The notes under the pieces were generated by a model. That model saw only the letters and a program-made list of their open reading frames with translations, did not search any database and was not told the DNA's origin. Shown here in pieces: positions 24,997 to 36,387 of a stretch of 64,000 bases of DNA; within the stretch, counting starts at the first letter, position 1, and every line of letters begins with the position of its first letter. The stretch covers positions 124,001-188,000 of the forward strand of contig QYAI01000026.1 in assembly GCA_003988855.1 (NCBI GenBank). Reading direction: 5' to 3'. The stretch is from Arachnopeziza araneosa (taxonomy: Eukaryota > Ascomycota > Leotiomycetes > Helotiales > Arachnopezizaceae). Both the position numbers and the translations under genes were made by a program.

Positions 24997-25739
24997 ATGG
25001 CCGACGGGCCAGATCTCTCCCCAAAGTTCGCGCCGTTCTTCGGAATGGTAAGCAATGGAGCTCAATGATGCACGCCAGGTACTAACAGCTTCTGCAGGCC
25101 GGCATTGGGTTCGCAATGATATTCGGATGTAAGGGGGGACATGAATCTTGAACGGATATCGATGCTGACCTCTGAGTAGCCATTGGCGCAGCATACGGAA
25201 CAGCCAAGTCCGGAATTGGTATCGCAGGTGTTGGTACCTTTAGACCAGACCTCATTATGAAGGTATGGTTGACATACCCGCATCCAAATATGCATGCAGA
25301 TCTAAGAACTGTTATAGTCTTTAATTCCAGTGGTCATGTCTGGAATTATCGCTGTCTATTCACTTGTTGTATCGGTCTTGATAGCAAGCGACATTGGGCC
25401 GCCGCCACAGCAGAATTACAGTTTATTCAAGTATGGGAATATTGAATTGAAATAGATCTGGGACTAATATCTTTACAGTGGATTCATGCATCTTGCGTGC
25501 GGTCTTTCTGTCGGTCTCACCGGACTTGCTGCAGGTTATGCTATTGGAATTGTAGGCGACATGGGAGTTCGATCATATATGCTGCAGTCGAGGATCTTTG
25601 TTGGAATGGTTCTGATTCTTATTTTTGGAGAAGTTTTGGGTCTCTATGGGTTAGTATATGTCTTTGGCGTATTGCAACTCCACTTACTAGTTTTAGACTT
25701 ATTGTTGCTCTAATCCTTAACACCAAGAGCAAAGGCTAA
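24997..25739 (+). CDS. vma3: V-type H+-ATPase proteolipid subunit c
   Basis: Six exons: 24997-25047, 25098-25128, 25180-25262, 25318-25430, 25479-25649 and 25697-25739; 163 aa, the usual length. Four membrane helices are visible. The fourth (MVLILIFGEVLGLYGLIVAL) carries the proton-carrying Glu in GEVLGLYG. Conserved segments AGIGFAMIFG, SIGAAYGTAKSGIGIAGVG and MHLACGLSVGLTGLAAGYAI are each recovered only by splicing. Subunit c forms the rotating membrane ring of the V-ATPase that acidifies vacuole and Golgi. Five short introns, one after a 31-nt exon, in so small a gene are notable but common for this subunit in moulds. Confidence 0.96.
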
Positions 25740-27692
25740 GCGAACCCCCAACGAAACAATTCCAAGAACTGCGTCAGTATAGGTAGAGGTCAAGATCAAG
25801 CACTGTTTGAGTATGACAGGTGGACGAGTCGCATTGCTGGGAGTTTTGGCTGTGTATAAAGGGGATGTACAGACGGGTCTTAATTCGATTAAATTGTACA
25901 GAGCATGGTTTGGGATGCCTACTTAGGTATCTCGATGTCTAGACATGATTCTATCGTCCACCCGAGCATCCTATCTGCTAGTAGACAAGTGTCGGAGAGA
26001 TTTTGTTCCTTGTTTCCTCGCCATCTTCTTTCGTTTCTCACCACCTTCCTTTCTAACAGTAACGTGCATAGTTACTTAACATCTCTTGCGAAGGATTCAT
26101 GAACTTTTGATCCTCCAGCATAGCCACAAAAGCATAGGGACTGATTTCTTGCTGTAGACGAGTGCCAGCACTTGGATATACGGTACCTCGTCCAAATTTC
26201 CATCAACTCATCACCTTCCCTCCTTGCCTACAATAGTCGAAGGCGTGATTTCTTGGCGACATGATATAGAATCCGAGCTGAAGAACTGCAGTCGTTGCTT
26301 TTACACGCTCCTTCCTGTTCTGATCCGACCGCAACACCGGCTCTGTGTCATACAGTCTATCACGTCATTTTCTCTTCTCACAAGCTCTGCCGGATGGTTT
26401 CCTGGCTAAAATGGTATACGTTGGTCCGGAGGGGTTTATTTACATCTCAGCTTCCTCTGTACCGATGGTACTGTATACCCTGTCGTGCGCTATCTTTTCC
26501 AAGTGTATAAACTGCTTTCAGAAGTCTTTCGAGAATGAATGCTTTCCAATTTCCCGACTAGCGCTTGGAGAATGCACTACCATGGAACGACGTATTGGAG
26601 ACATATCCCTAGCCCACAAACCCTCCACTGATGCCAGCCCCAAGCCCTGTTCTTGGACCACCCCGGCATCTAAGCTGAGCCTTCATATAGAAGCTTCTTC
26701 ATGCCTTCCGAATCGGGATTTTTGAGCCGCATCACATTCATACTTAACCGCAGATTCCGATGACGCATAAGGCGCGATTGGATGAATGGAGAGAGGCGAG
26801 GTAAAGGTACGATACAAGGCTACCTGCTTGCCGATACTGTAGACATTACACGAGACCGCGAGATGGGTTCAATTGCCATAGATTAAACCGTGACGAGCTT
26901 ATCTCTCGGCCACACTGGAACACGCGATTCTGTGTTGTTAGAATGCTGACACGCCCCGAGTTCATTCGTGTTGATGGACGAGAGCCGTCTTATGGAGCTT
27001 TCCCGGGGGCTTGCTTCACCTGACTCTGTGGAGGGCCGCTCCGTGCGCTGATAGGTAAACGGTTGAGGCGCAAATAGAGCCCATCTGCACTGATCGCCCA
27101 GCACCTGAAACGGGGTTGTCATTGGGCAGCTGGGAGCTCCTTTCATCTTGAGAAGATTCGCAATCAGGATAAAATCGCCCGACTGACGAGGTGGGCCTGT
27201 CGGATCAACGCTGTTCCTGCTGTTCGAAGCACGATGTGCCAGGCCTGCCCTTTGATTGTGGAGTACCTTGCAGGGCAGAGTCCGCCAGCTACTGATGCCC
27301 GGAATCCAGGCCACCTTCTGATCTGGGTCAAGAGTCAACACCAAACACCACACCTACCGAGCCAACTTTCCTGTGCCTACTTGGTAGACTTGCTCAACCC
27401 TCCAGGTATAACCCATGGCTTGTTTCATCGTGTCCAGTACTGGCCGGTCTCTGTGCTCGTCCAAGTGCGAGGCTCTTCACACCAACGCGTGCGACTTTGT
27501 GCCTCTCGTGCCCGTCGTGATATTAACCTCATGCCCCACAAGAACCCATCTCCCGTTGATTGGCTAAATGTCTCAGCCACGCTGCCTCGGGATGTTTCCT
27601 TGACCTTGCATTTGCACTTGCTCGAGATGGTCCAAGTACGATAAGATAGGGTGTGTTCAGGGAACATCGCGCTTCCCGAAGGAAGTGTCACG

Positions 27693-27698
27693 GCCAAG
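27693..27698 (+). promoter_or_regulatory. Possible PacC site
   Basis: GCCAAG, the core recognised by the pH regulator PacC in moulds, lies about 710 bases upstream of an aspartic protease gene. Acid-protease genes are known PacC targets in related fungi, but a hexamer this far away is weak evidence. Confidence 0.2.
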
Positions 27699-28318
27699 TT
27701 CAACCGTCACCAATTGATGCCTTCGTCCCCCGGATATGGCAGTTATCAACTCTGACTGGCACCCACCGACCCAGCTAAATCTCACAAAGGAACACCAACG
27801 ATGCTGGCTGCGCTGCCCACCTTCCCTTCGCGGCGACGGCTCCGGAGTGATGCAAGAACGAGTTCAAGCTTCATCTTTGTTGATGGCTTGGGATTGGGCA
27901 CTGCAGTGGTCCTGGCACCATCTCTCCTCATGTCGGCACTCGGAGGCTCTCATTTCGAGTGAAACCCAGAGGAGGGCATCCGGTTTGTCTGTTGCCGGAC
28001 CAGGAAACAGCGGAGAGTTGGGTTGGAAGATCATCATCACAGGAGCGCGAGGACTCGAAAACGGCCGTTCGACGCGCCTGCTCTGGAAAGGCAAGTCCAG
28101 CTACGCCCAGAATAAGCTCCTTCCCAGGTCCCATCTGGCTCTCTTCGCAAGGCTTGCCAATATCCCAAATGCCTTTCCACTTGCGGTTGGCTTATGATGG
28201 ATATTGATCCATGGCTTACACAGCAACGATCGACCCAGCTCACCCTTCCGCGAGATTGCTCCATTCGGCCCTGGCCTTTGCGCCTCTCCAGTTGTCCTCT
28301 ACAGATCCAGAATGAAGA

Positions 28319-28324
28319 TATAAG
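28319..28324 (+). promoter_or_regulatory. TATA-like box of the aspartic protease
   Basis: TATAAG about 85 bases upstream of the ATG, followed by a strongly CT-rich stretch up to the start codon. This is a common arrangement in highly expressed genes of moulds. Confidence 0.4.
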
Positions 28325-28405
28325 GTTGGCTGTTTCCCGCCTGTTTCTGCTCTCCATCCCGTTCATCCCCCTCAGTCTTCCCGTCTTCACTCTTTAGTCT
28401 TCAAC

Positions 28406-29698
28406 ATGCTTTCCGCTCTTTCTGTCCTCGCCTTGGCCATTGCGGCTCAAGCGGCTCCAGCACCCCGTGACACCACCGCCTTCACTGCCACTGCTGCTCG
28501 CAATCCCAACTATGTTCGCAATGGCACAGCTGCTTTGCTCAAGGCCTATGCGAAGTATAACCTGAAGCCCACCCTGCCGCTGCCTGACGCGTTCCTGGCC
28601 GCACTCCAAAAGCGACAAGATGGATCTGCCCCTGCAGTTCCCGCCAGTCAAGATGTTGAATATCTTGTAGAAACCACCATCGGTGGCCAGACCTTGAACT
28701 TGGACTTCGACACTGGAAGTGCTGATCTGTGAGAAATACCGTGATTGCGTGGTGAACATATTGCTAATACGACGCCCAGCTGGGTCTTCTCATCTTCCCT
28801 TCCTGCATCGGAGAGGAGTGGGCACTCTTACTTTACCTCATCCAAGTCAAGCACCTTCAAGAAGCTTTCAGGCTACACCTGGGACATTTCCTATGCTGAC
28901 GGTTCCGGGGCATCGGGCACTGTCGGCACTGACACTGTGACTATCGGCCAGACAACTGTCACAAAGCAGGCCGTTGAACTTGCTACAAAGGTCTCTTCAG
29001 CCTTCGTGTCTGACACTGCCGATGGACTTGTTGGTCTTGCATTTAGCAGCATCAACACTGGTACGGTCTGCCCTTTCAAGCCAGCTCAACCCAACTAATA
29101 GAATTTAGTTTCTCCGAATCAACAAAGTACGTTCTTCGATAACGCCCAGTCATCTCTGAAGTCTCCTCTCTTTGCTGCCTTCCTTCCTTCTGAGAAAGAT
29201 GGAGCATACGACTTCGGTGCTACCGTCTCTAGCCGTTATAGTGGCGCTATCACCTACGCTAGCGTTGACTCGTCTAATGGCTTCTGGGAATACCCTTCGA
29301 CTTCCTACAAAGTTGGCTCCACGGTCCACTCCCAGTCTGGCCGCACCGGTATCTCTGACACCGGAACCACTCTCATCCTCATGGGTGATTCTGCTGTTAA
29401 AGCTTACTACGCACAAGTTTCAGGCGCCACCTACTCTTCCTCCCAAGGTGGTTATATCTTCTCCTGCTCCGCTACTCTGCCTACTCTCTCTTTCTTGATC
29501 GGTCCCACCACATATGCCACTATCCCTGCCTCTCTCCTGAACTTCGGAACCGCATCAGGCAGCAAATGCTTTGGATCTCTCCAGAGTGTCGGTAGCGGAA
29601 CCCAGAACATCTATGGTGATGTTTTCTTCAACGCTTACTATGGTGTTTTCGATGCTTCCGGACCCAGGTTCGGATTCGCCAAGTCCATTGATGCCTAA
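28406..29698 (+). CDS. Secreted aspartic protease, pepsin family A1 (aspergillopepsin-like)
   Basis: Exons 28406-28728, 28780-29060 and 29109-29698 (introns 51 and 48 nt); 397 aa. There is a signal peptide (MLSALSVLALAIAAQAAPAP), a propeptide ending near the dibasic site KR (AALQKRQ), then the two catalytic aspartates in DFDTGSADLWV and ISDTGTTLILM. The flap region contains YADGSGASGTVGTD. Two cysteines near the C-terminus (FSCSAT, SKCFGS) probably form the usual disulphide. The enzyme should be secreted and act at acid pH. The first intron interrupts the first active-site motif between Leu codon bases. Its upstream region carries a TATA-like box and CT-rich tract. Confidence 0.94.
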
Positions 29699-30353
29699 AC
29701 TAGGTTGCATTAGGAAGGGAGAAGTTGGGAAGCATGGGGATGTATTTGATGATTCATCTGGACGCATTTGATGACTATCTTTCTCGGGGCCCTTGGCCCT
29801 TACTCTTTGTGATGACCAGTTGAGGCTGAGGCTGAAGTCCATGCAATCACTGCGACAAATCTGTATATATTCATAGTCAACGAGATGCAAACTTTCAGAC
29901 CTAACTTAATTATTCCAGTTATTTTTTGTACGACTGTATGATTTAGCACAGTTGTCTCAATTTCGGGTAAGAGAGCAGAAACATTCGTCTTCACTAATGT
30001 CGTATGCTTGATATTACGGTTCAATCTCCGTTTTTGGTTTTTGCCATGCCTAAAATATTGCAGTTTTGACAAAGGATCACTGCATACATTCAACATTTGC
30101 GAAAGCAGATCCGAACTCCCCCCGGCATAGTCCGAATCGTTCTAGTCACGGTAAGTAAATGTGTATTTCACTCCCAATACTAAAATCGACAAAGACCATC
30201 GAGACTCAATTGCAAATTATACATCTCAAGGCGGTACCTCCAACCTTCACGACCTATCAACAGGACGCACTTTAACCAATCACGTGGGATCAATTTTTCT
30301 ACTCCTTCTCCCGCTCCACCCAAATGCTCCTCCCCCCAGCTCCCTCGGGACTG
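29699..30353. other. Convergent 3' intergenic region
   Basis: Between the protease and a minus-strand gene. No gene seen. It contains an RTCACGTG octamer at 30279-30286, although this is not an obvious promoter. Confidence 0.4.
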
Positions 30354-31704
30354 TCACCTCCTCAAAGAGCGGGAATCCGAATCCCGAGGTATGCGACCCG
30401 CCATGATATCCATCTTCCGCAGGTTCTCGGCTATCCAATCGTCCCCACTCCGGCTCGATGATGCGGTTGGTATACTGTTTGCATGTGCGAGCTGGTGACT
30501 TTGCAGGAAGGGATTCGTGAGGCCGTTTCCATCTGTCAGATTTGAATCGCGGCTTCGGGTGTTCATTCTGGGTATGAGACCGGGCCGTGGGCGCTCAGAT
30601 CGTAGAGCTATTTGTTTGCGCGTGTATTGCCGAAAGTCAATAGTGTTTGTCTCGTAGGGGCCCGGATGATGCAGTGTTTGAAGTCCATTTGGACCGAACA
30701 TCCATTCATTGTGTTCGTTGTTGTAGAACGGCCCGCATTCCCAGAAGGAGTCCTCGTCGATGTGCATCACGTATAACATGCCGCCTTTTTGTTCGCTGAA
30801 TAGTGCATCTGTCACCCTATAGTGCTGCTGTTAACAACCCCAGCAGGAGAAATTCAAACCCAAGTTATAGAAGCAGCTTTTGATTGATCTTGAGAAGATC
30901 CACTTACATATGACCAAATCTGATACAGGCAAACCCACCAACCATTCGCGTCCACGGGGAATTACAGATGCAGAGTCCGTACCCGATATTGCCTTCCTGT
31001 TCCCATGCCTCCTTCTTCTGCCGCGCTGCTGGAGACAGGTTTGGGATGTGGATGGGATTCTCGGCCACCTGTTGATTCGCCAGCGCCGTGCTGGTATCGA
31101 GTGTCGGCATGTAGAGGCCCCCTCGAGTAAACTCGTGGGGATTTCCACCAGACTTCCATCGCTCCCGCCACTCCTTCCTCGCCTGTCTGTCCGCAGAAGT
31201 GTCGGGCTTCCCCGGGATCTTAACAAGAGGCGGAAGCAGAATCTGTTCTTGTGTTGGTATGTGGGTGTAGATAAGTGGGCGCAGTGGTTTTATCAGCGAT
31301 ATGTATCCGTCCTCTGGCCGGGGCCCTTTTGGTCTGACTGGAAATTGGGGCCGGTGAATGGACATGCCTAGGAACTTGGGATCATTTTTTAACTCGTAAA
31401 TCCAGTCGAAGAGCTCTCGCATTGTCGGTAACCTCTTGCGGATAGATTTGCCATAACGGCCGAATTTGTCGCCATCTGGTCCGTTAAGATTCTTGGACGG
31501 AGGTAATCCGAGTTCATGAAGTTGTGGCCGTAGTTTTGCGTGCAATTCTTGGTTAGGCATTGCAGGAAAGATGTGAAGATCTGTTCCAGGGGGTATCTCG
31601 CCATTATCTCCTGGAAATTTCTTTTCTAGCTGTTCAGAATATCTATCCCCTGCTCGCCTTCGGTCACCGCCGTTGTAATGTCTCTTCTTTCCGGACAAAG
31701 GCAT
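30354..31704 (-). CDS. Hypothetical protein, fungal
   Basis: Exons 31704-30908 and 30816-30354 with a 91-nt intron; 419 aa. It starts with a basic segment (MPLSGKKRHYNGGDRRRAGD) and has many Pro, Arg and Trp residues. It shows no signal peptide or membrane span. One recognisable feature is the tract of aromatic and acidic residues in exon 2 (MLYVMHIDEDSFWECGPFYN). I do not recognise the family. The same frame stays open upstream to 32052 with a hydrophobic stretch (FGLLLFIFGVFIRKYVL), so a longer membrane-anchored form starting there cannot be excluded; ATG 31704 is chosen because composition changes sharply there. Splice sites are canonical and keep frame. Confidence 0.7.
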
Positions 31705-32240
31705 CTGAAATTTCCGGGTTCGAAGTGAAATTAGCATGCTTAACCAAAAAAGGTCGAGATATATGTGGAGAAATTGAGCATTCGCTTCACTCAGCACTGT
31801 CTTATGACTCTTACTCATAACGTTATTCACAACAGATCTCCATTCATAGGAATCGACGAAGACCAGCGGATACTTAATGTAGGTGCTGTAGACCCAAATA
31901 AAACGCGAAGACTGATTGTGTAGGACAAAGGTGTCTCGCCTACCAAGAAATTTCTGGGCCTTCAACACGTATTTGCGAATAAACACGCCGAAAATGAATA
32001 ATAATAACCCAAAATGAATTCTGTGAAATAAATACAGATTAAGAACGCTCAAAGTGCCAATAGAAGATAGAAAAAAACAATATGGACGAGGAATTAGAGG
32101 ATACTTTCGATATGCGTGCTAACAAAGGTATCTAATCACTCAACTCTCTCATGCATATACTCCTAAATCACATTCCATCCTTAATACAGACCGCCAACGC
32201 CACCCAATGTTACAAAAGCACAAATACATACTCACTTCGT
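31705..32240. other. Spacer between same-strand genes
   Basis: Lies between the stop of the phosphoesterase gene and the hypothetical protein. It is AT-rich, and the downstream gene's frame is open through part of it (to 32052). No separate gene supported. Confidence 0.4.
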
Positions 32241-34121
32241 TCAGCACTCGCCACTCCAATTCGTACTAATCCACTCCGACATTAGCTCCGTCAATGTCTG
32301 TTCTGTATAGACTCCCACATCTTTTTCACTGTAGACATGTCCATTGAAACGCAGTGCCAACAGTACCCAGGGCTGAATGAAATCGATAAAAACCATATCA
32401 ACATTCTCTGGGTTTCCCGATCTGGGGAATGCAATCGGAGTCTGGAGACAATTTGGGACTTCATAAAAGGAGATAGGTGCGTGTAGAGTATCATCCCCAT
32501 CATCGCCTCCATGGTCTTTCGTTGTATAACCTGGGATAAGCTTCGGCGACTCGGATGTAAAACCAAGAGGAGATTGAGCTTCTCCTCTTTGAAGAGTATG
32601 CTCAATGGGAATATTCGGTGTGATAAAGTTAGACTTCTTCGAAATCTGCTCCGGTGGACCAAGTTGCCAAGTCTTGAGTTCAGCAGACTCGAGAAATGGC
32701 CCATGATTATTGAGTAAAGCAATCACACCTTTTGCAGCTTTGTATGGGACATCCTTAATGTACATAAATCGACTTAGAAATGGCGAAACGATGTATGTCG
32801 TATCAGTTGTGAAAGCTCCTTTAAAAATATCGAATCTCATGGCTCCAGAGTTTGTGAGCACTAGACGAGGAATATTTTCGCGTTCCTTCTTGACAGCGAT
32901 ATCCGGGATAACTTCTGTTTCCAGCCAAGTGAGAAGACTATCATTGCTCGGATACGGAGCTCTATTGAGCCACAGATCCTTCGGAGCGCAGCCATACTTA
33001 CGGTCGAGCGCTAACGATTTTCTTGCCTCGTGTATTGAGGATGATACCTTCTTGCCATGTTTCGTAGGAAAAGTAGTCGAGTTAAGGCCTGTATGGTAGT
33101 GGAAACCGAATAGGTTGTTGTCGATGTACCTCCGTTGAAAGGACAGGCTTGTTTGAGACCCAACAGCTTTGCTGTCTTCTTTCTTGGTTTTTCTTTCGAT
33201 TCCTTTGATTGACAGAAATCCAATGGTCTCCATATACCGGCCGCTCTGTAATCCATAGGCTTTCGAATCATACTTAAAAAAATCTCGAATGTGACTATGT
33301 CCTCCAAAAAACTGGATTGGCGTATCCCAGTTCTGGCCCCGAATAGCTGTATAGATCGCTTTGTATTCGGACCCGGGTAGAGTAACATGACCCACCACTA
33401 AGAATAAATCAACGTCTTCCCTAATGGCCGACTGAAACCAGTCTTCCTGAATCGTCTTCTCGACAGGTTGAACAACAGTATTGTTTCCATTTCCAGTGAA
33501 ATCAAATAGAAACCCAAATGCTAACACTCGAATCCCTCTGTTTTTGGTCGTAAATTTCCTAAAGCGTTGTGCCATTGGTACTTGCTTTCCTGTCTTTGGA
33601 TCGATATAATCAAGATTTGACGCCACATATTTCCCATTAAAATTGGGTACAGTCTGCTCATATTCTCGGGCAGCCGCATCGAGTTGATAAAGTTCGTGGT
33701 TACCGGGCGATAGAACATCTATAGCTTGCTCCTTAAAAATATCATAGGTGAACTTTCCCTTCGGATCCGAGCCATCATACAACCCGTTGCCCTCTATCCG
33801 ATCGCCCGTATCAATCAAGAGCAGATCAGCACCTAGACTATCCACCTTCTCATGCATACGTTCCGCGAGAGAGATGTAATCCCCCCAGTCTGCAGAGTAC
33901 TGAGCTCTAAAGAATGTTAGAGAAGCTGTGTATGTTGTTGAGCTTACTTACTCTTGTAAATGCCCTGCATGCCAGCCATGGGTATCTGTTGTTTGTAGAA
34001 AGTTAAGATCTCCCCATAGAAGATCTCTCATGGGAGCTGCCACTGGATTTGGAGCTTCAGGTTGTTTAGCTAGTGCAAGTGAGGGCAGGACCAAAGTCCA
34101 TATTGGGGGCCTGGTTCTCAT
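32241..34121 (-). CDS. Calcineurin-like phosphoesterase/5'-nucleotidase, YHR202W-like
   Basis: Exons 34121-33952 and 33906-32241 (intron 45 nt); 611 aa. The N-terminus resembles a signal peptide (RPPIWTLVLPSLALA). The metallophosphatase motifs follow in order: TDTHGWHAGH, LLIDTGDRIEGNG, SPGNHELY, VVGHVTLPG and FFGGHSHIRD. The C-terminal half resembles the 5'-nucleotidase C domain (LVLTNSGAMRFDIFKGAFT). This arrangement is that of the fungal family including yeast YHR202W, a vacuolar-lumen protein of poorly known function. A phosphoesterase acting on nucleotides or other small phosphates in the vacuole or outside is inferred. The gene is head-to-head with gatA, 292 bp apart. Confidence 0.88.
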
Positions 34122-34413
34122 GTTGTGATTGTCAAAGCTGGCAAAGACAGGTCGATATCGATAAATAAAGCAGATTACAAGTTTAGGGCTAATGTTTGTT
34201 TATAGCTGTGAAAAGGGCTTTGAAAAGGGTTTGTCTTGCTTTGCTCAGGTTGGTCCCTTTGGGCTTGGGAACCTGGATGGCTGGTGAGAGCTCTCTGATT
34301 ATGTAAGCATCACGATAAGATAAGAGCTGTGACAGAAGTCCTGTTAACGATGGGCACTTGCTTGGAGTGCTTCAATCAGCTGAAACGACAAGGTAGGCCG
34401 TATATGGCTTCAT

Positions 34414-36387
34414 ATGATGCCAATTACTCGGCCCAGCAGCTCCAACCCGCTCCCTATCTTCGGATATGGGCTTGCAAACAGAGTTATTGACGCGGCAAAA
34501 AGTTCTGCCTTCATCTCAGCGAGCAAGGAGCATGAGAGAGGTTTGTCTTTCTACAATCTCTACCCCAACCTAAGATATCGCAATTCTGACTCACCCACAG
34601 GGAGTGAGAAATCATGGAAGAGTGGGCTGTTCGACCTAGCTGTAAAGGACAATATAGCCACCTTACACCTCCCGACGACATGTGCATCACGAATTCTAGA
34701 CATCGGATACCAAAGTCCCTTTGAGGCTGATGTTATCTCCAGGATGCAACAGAAGCGCGCCGCGAGTTTTAAACTCATGGGTAAGACCAATATGGACGAA
34801 TTTGGAATGGGCTCCCATTCTATGAATTCAGCTTTTGGTCGTGTCATCAAAGGCGATAACCGGGGGATGGTGAATGCTGGTGGTGCCTTGCGCGACTTAG
34901 GGACAACCAAGGCATTTTCGCCTGGTGGTAGTTCCGGCGGGAGTGCTGTGGCTGCCGAGCTAGGCTTCTGCCATATAGCTTTAGGAACTGATACAGGGGG
35001 CTCAGTCAGGTTACCAGCTGCGTACGTAGGTATTGTTGGCTTCAAACCATCATATGGCCTGGTATCACGCTGGGGTGTCGTTCCGTACGCAAATTCTTTG
35101 GATACTGTAGGGTTCATGGCAGGTTCTGTGGCTCCGGCTAGACTTGCCTTTAAACGTTCAGCAGCATATGATCCACGGGATCCGACTTCTCTTTCAACCA
35201 AGGATAGAGCTAGAGCTGGGTTTGTTATCTCAGAGTCTGCAACTACAGCCAATGTTTCGGTATCTACCAATGATAACGTAAACAAACATGTTCTCAAAGG
35301 GTTGACTATTGGGTTTCCTCTCGAATATAATATTGCGGAGCTAGATCCGGAAGTCAAGAAGGCTTGGAAAGACACCTTAAGAGCTCTGCAATCAAAGGGC
35401 GCTACGGTGGTTCCGGTCTCTCTACCAAACACCAAACACGCTCTATCCGCATACTACGTCCTTGCACCTGCTGAAGCAGCATCCAATTTGTCCAAATATG
35501 ACGGCGTAAGATATGGATCCCGCGACGTAAGTACAAGTGATGGGTCTGGAAATGTTTTATACTCTGACACAAGGAAATCGGGGTTTGGACCAGAAGTACA
35601 AAATCGTATTTTACTTGGCTCTTATACTCTCAGCTCAACAGCCATCGATAACTACTTCATTAAAGCACAGAAGGTACGCCGTTTGGTTCAGCGAGACTTC
35701 GATCGCATCTTCAAAGCTCCCAACGAATTTCGTCCAGCTCAGCAGTTCGACATTACCGACCTTCATGAATCGATTCCACTGCATGATAAACTGGGCCCAG
35801 CTCAAGTAGATTTTATAATTTGTCCAACCGCGCCAACCGCTCCTCCACTCATCAAGGATTTAGAGAGACAGACCTCTATCGACTCTTATATGAATGATGT
35901 TTTCACAGTCCCAGCAAGCTTAGCAGGCCTTCCCGCGATCAGCATTCCATTTGGTGCCAAGAATCCCTGCTCCACAATCGGTATTCAAATTATCGGTCAA
36001 TTCGGGAGTGATTTCAGAATTCTCGATCTCGCAGAGCAGTTAGAACGTATCTGGCATCAAATTCGCTGCAAAACTTCTCCATCTCGACCTCGTTCAATAA
36101 GAACAAGAAGTAGAGATCGCTTCAGGCTAAGGTACCACTCAGTTGGTTTGTCGGTCAGAAATCATTTTGTTGGCGGGAACGAACTAGAAGCCGAAAGTGA
36201 AGGTTTAAGGCTCAGAGACCAGAAGATTATCAATATGAACTTGGATGCTTGGGAGATACTAATGGAAAAGACCGCCGAGACATGGAAGAAGGATTCTGAA
36301 ATCGAAGCAGTCGAAACAGGGAGGATGTCAAAGGAGAAACTTGATTCCTCCCCTCCGCCAAAGACAACTTTCGGAAAGGAAAATTGA
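34414..36387 (+). CDS. gatA: Mitochondrial glutamyl-tRNA(Gln) amidotransferase subunit A
   Basis: Probable exons 34414-34540 and 34601-36387, 637 aa. An in-frame 60-nt insert at 34541-34600 begins gtttgt and ends cacccacag with a branch-like ctgac; without it the N-terminus matches the family. The amidase-signature catalytic residues are present: Lys in LAVKDNIAT, the cis-Ser in FSPGGSSGGSAVAAE, and the nucleophilic Ser in LGTDTGGSVRLPA. GatA, with GatB and GatF/C, converts Glu-tRNA(Gln) to Gln-tRNA(Gln) in mitochondria. Unusually, about 115 residues of charged sequence follow the normal end (after DLAEQLERIWHQ), rich in Arg then Glu/Lys; a missed 3' intron or a true extension are both possible. 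The exact start and mitochondrial signal are not clear. Confidence 0.88.
   Translation: MMPITRPSSSNPLPIFGYGLANRVIDAAKSSAFISASKEHERGLSFYNLYPNLRYRNSDSPTGSEKSWKSGLFDLAVKDNIATLHLPTTCASRILDIGYQSPFEADVISRMQQKRAASFKLMGKTNMDEFGMGSHSMNSAFGRVIKGDNRGMVNAGGALRDLGTTKAFSPGGSSGGSAVAAELGFCHIALGTDTGGSVRLPAAYVGIVGFKPSYGLVSRWGVVPYANSLDTVGFMAGSVAPARLAFKRSAAYDPRDPTSLSTKDRARAGFVISESATTANVSVSTNDNVNKHVLKGLTIGFPLEYNIAELDPEVKKAWKDTLRALQSKGATVVPVSLPNTKHALSAYYVLAPAEAASNLSKYDGVRYGSRDVSTSDGSGNVLYSDTRKSGFGPEVQNRILLGSYTLSSTAIDNYFIKAQKVRRLVQRDFDRIFKAPNEFRPAQQFDITDLHESIPLHDKLGPAQVDFIICPTAPTAPPLIKDLERQTSIDSYMNDVFTVPASLAGLPAISIPFGAKNPCSTIGIQIIGQFGSDFRILDLAEQLERIWHQIRCKTSPSRPRSIRTRSRDRFRLRYHSVGLSVRNHFVGGNELEAESEGLRLRDQKIINMNLDAWEILMEKTAETWKKDSEIEAVETGRMSKEKLDSSPPPKTTFGKEN

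Larger units (their letters stand above)
25740..28405. other. 2.7 kb gene-free region before the protease
   Basis: No supported gene. From about 26900 to 28250 long open frames exist on both strands (up to 156 codons), but they overlap in several frames and resemble nothing. GC content appears higher than around, which by itself lengthens chance frames. The 3' end acts as promoter of the aspartic protease. A relic of an old element is possible, not shown. Confidence 0.4.

Noticed and set aside
26883..28197. Open frames of 90-156 codons on both strands
   Set aside because: Mutually overlapping, low-complexity composition, no homology recognised and no splice pattern.
34560..35435. 291-codon open frame antisense to gatA
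   Set aside because: It mirrors the coding frame of a clearly real gene and resembles no protein.
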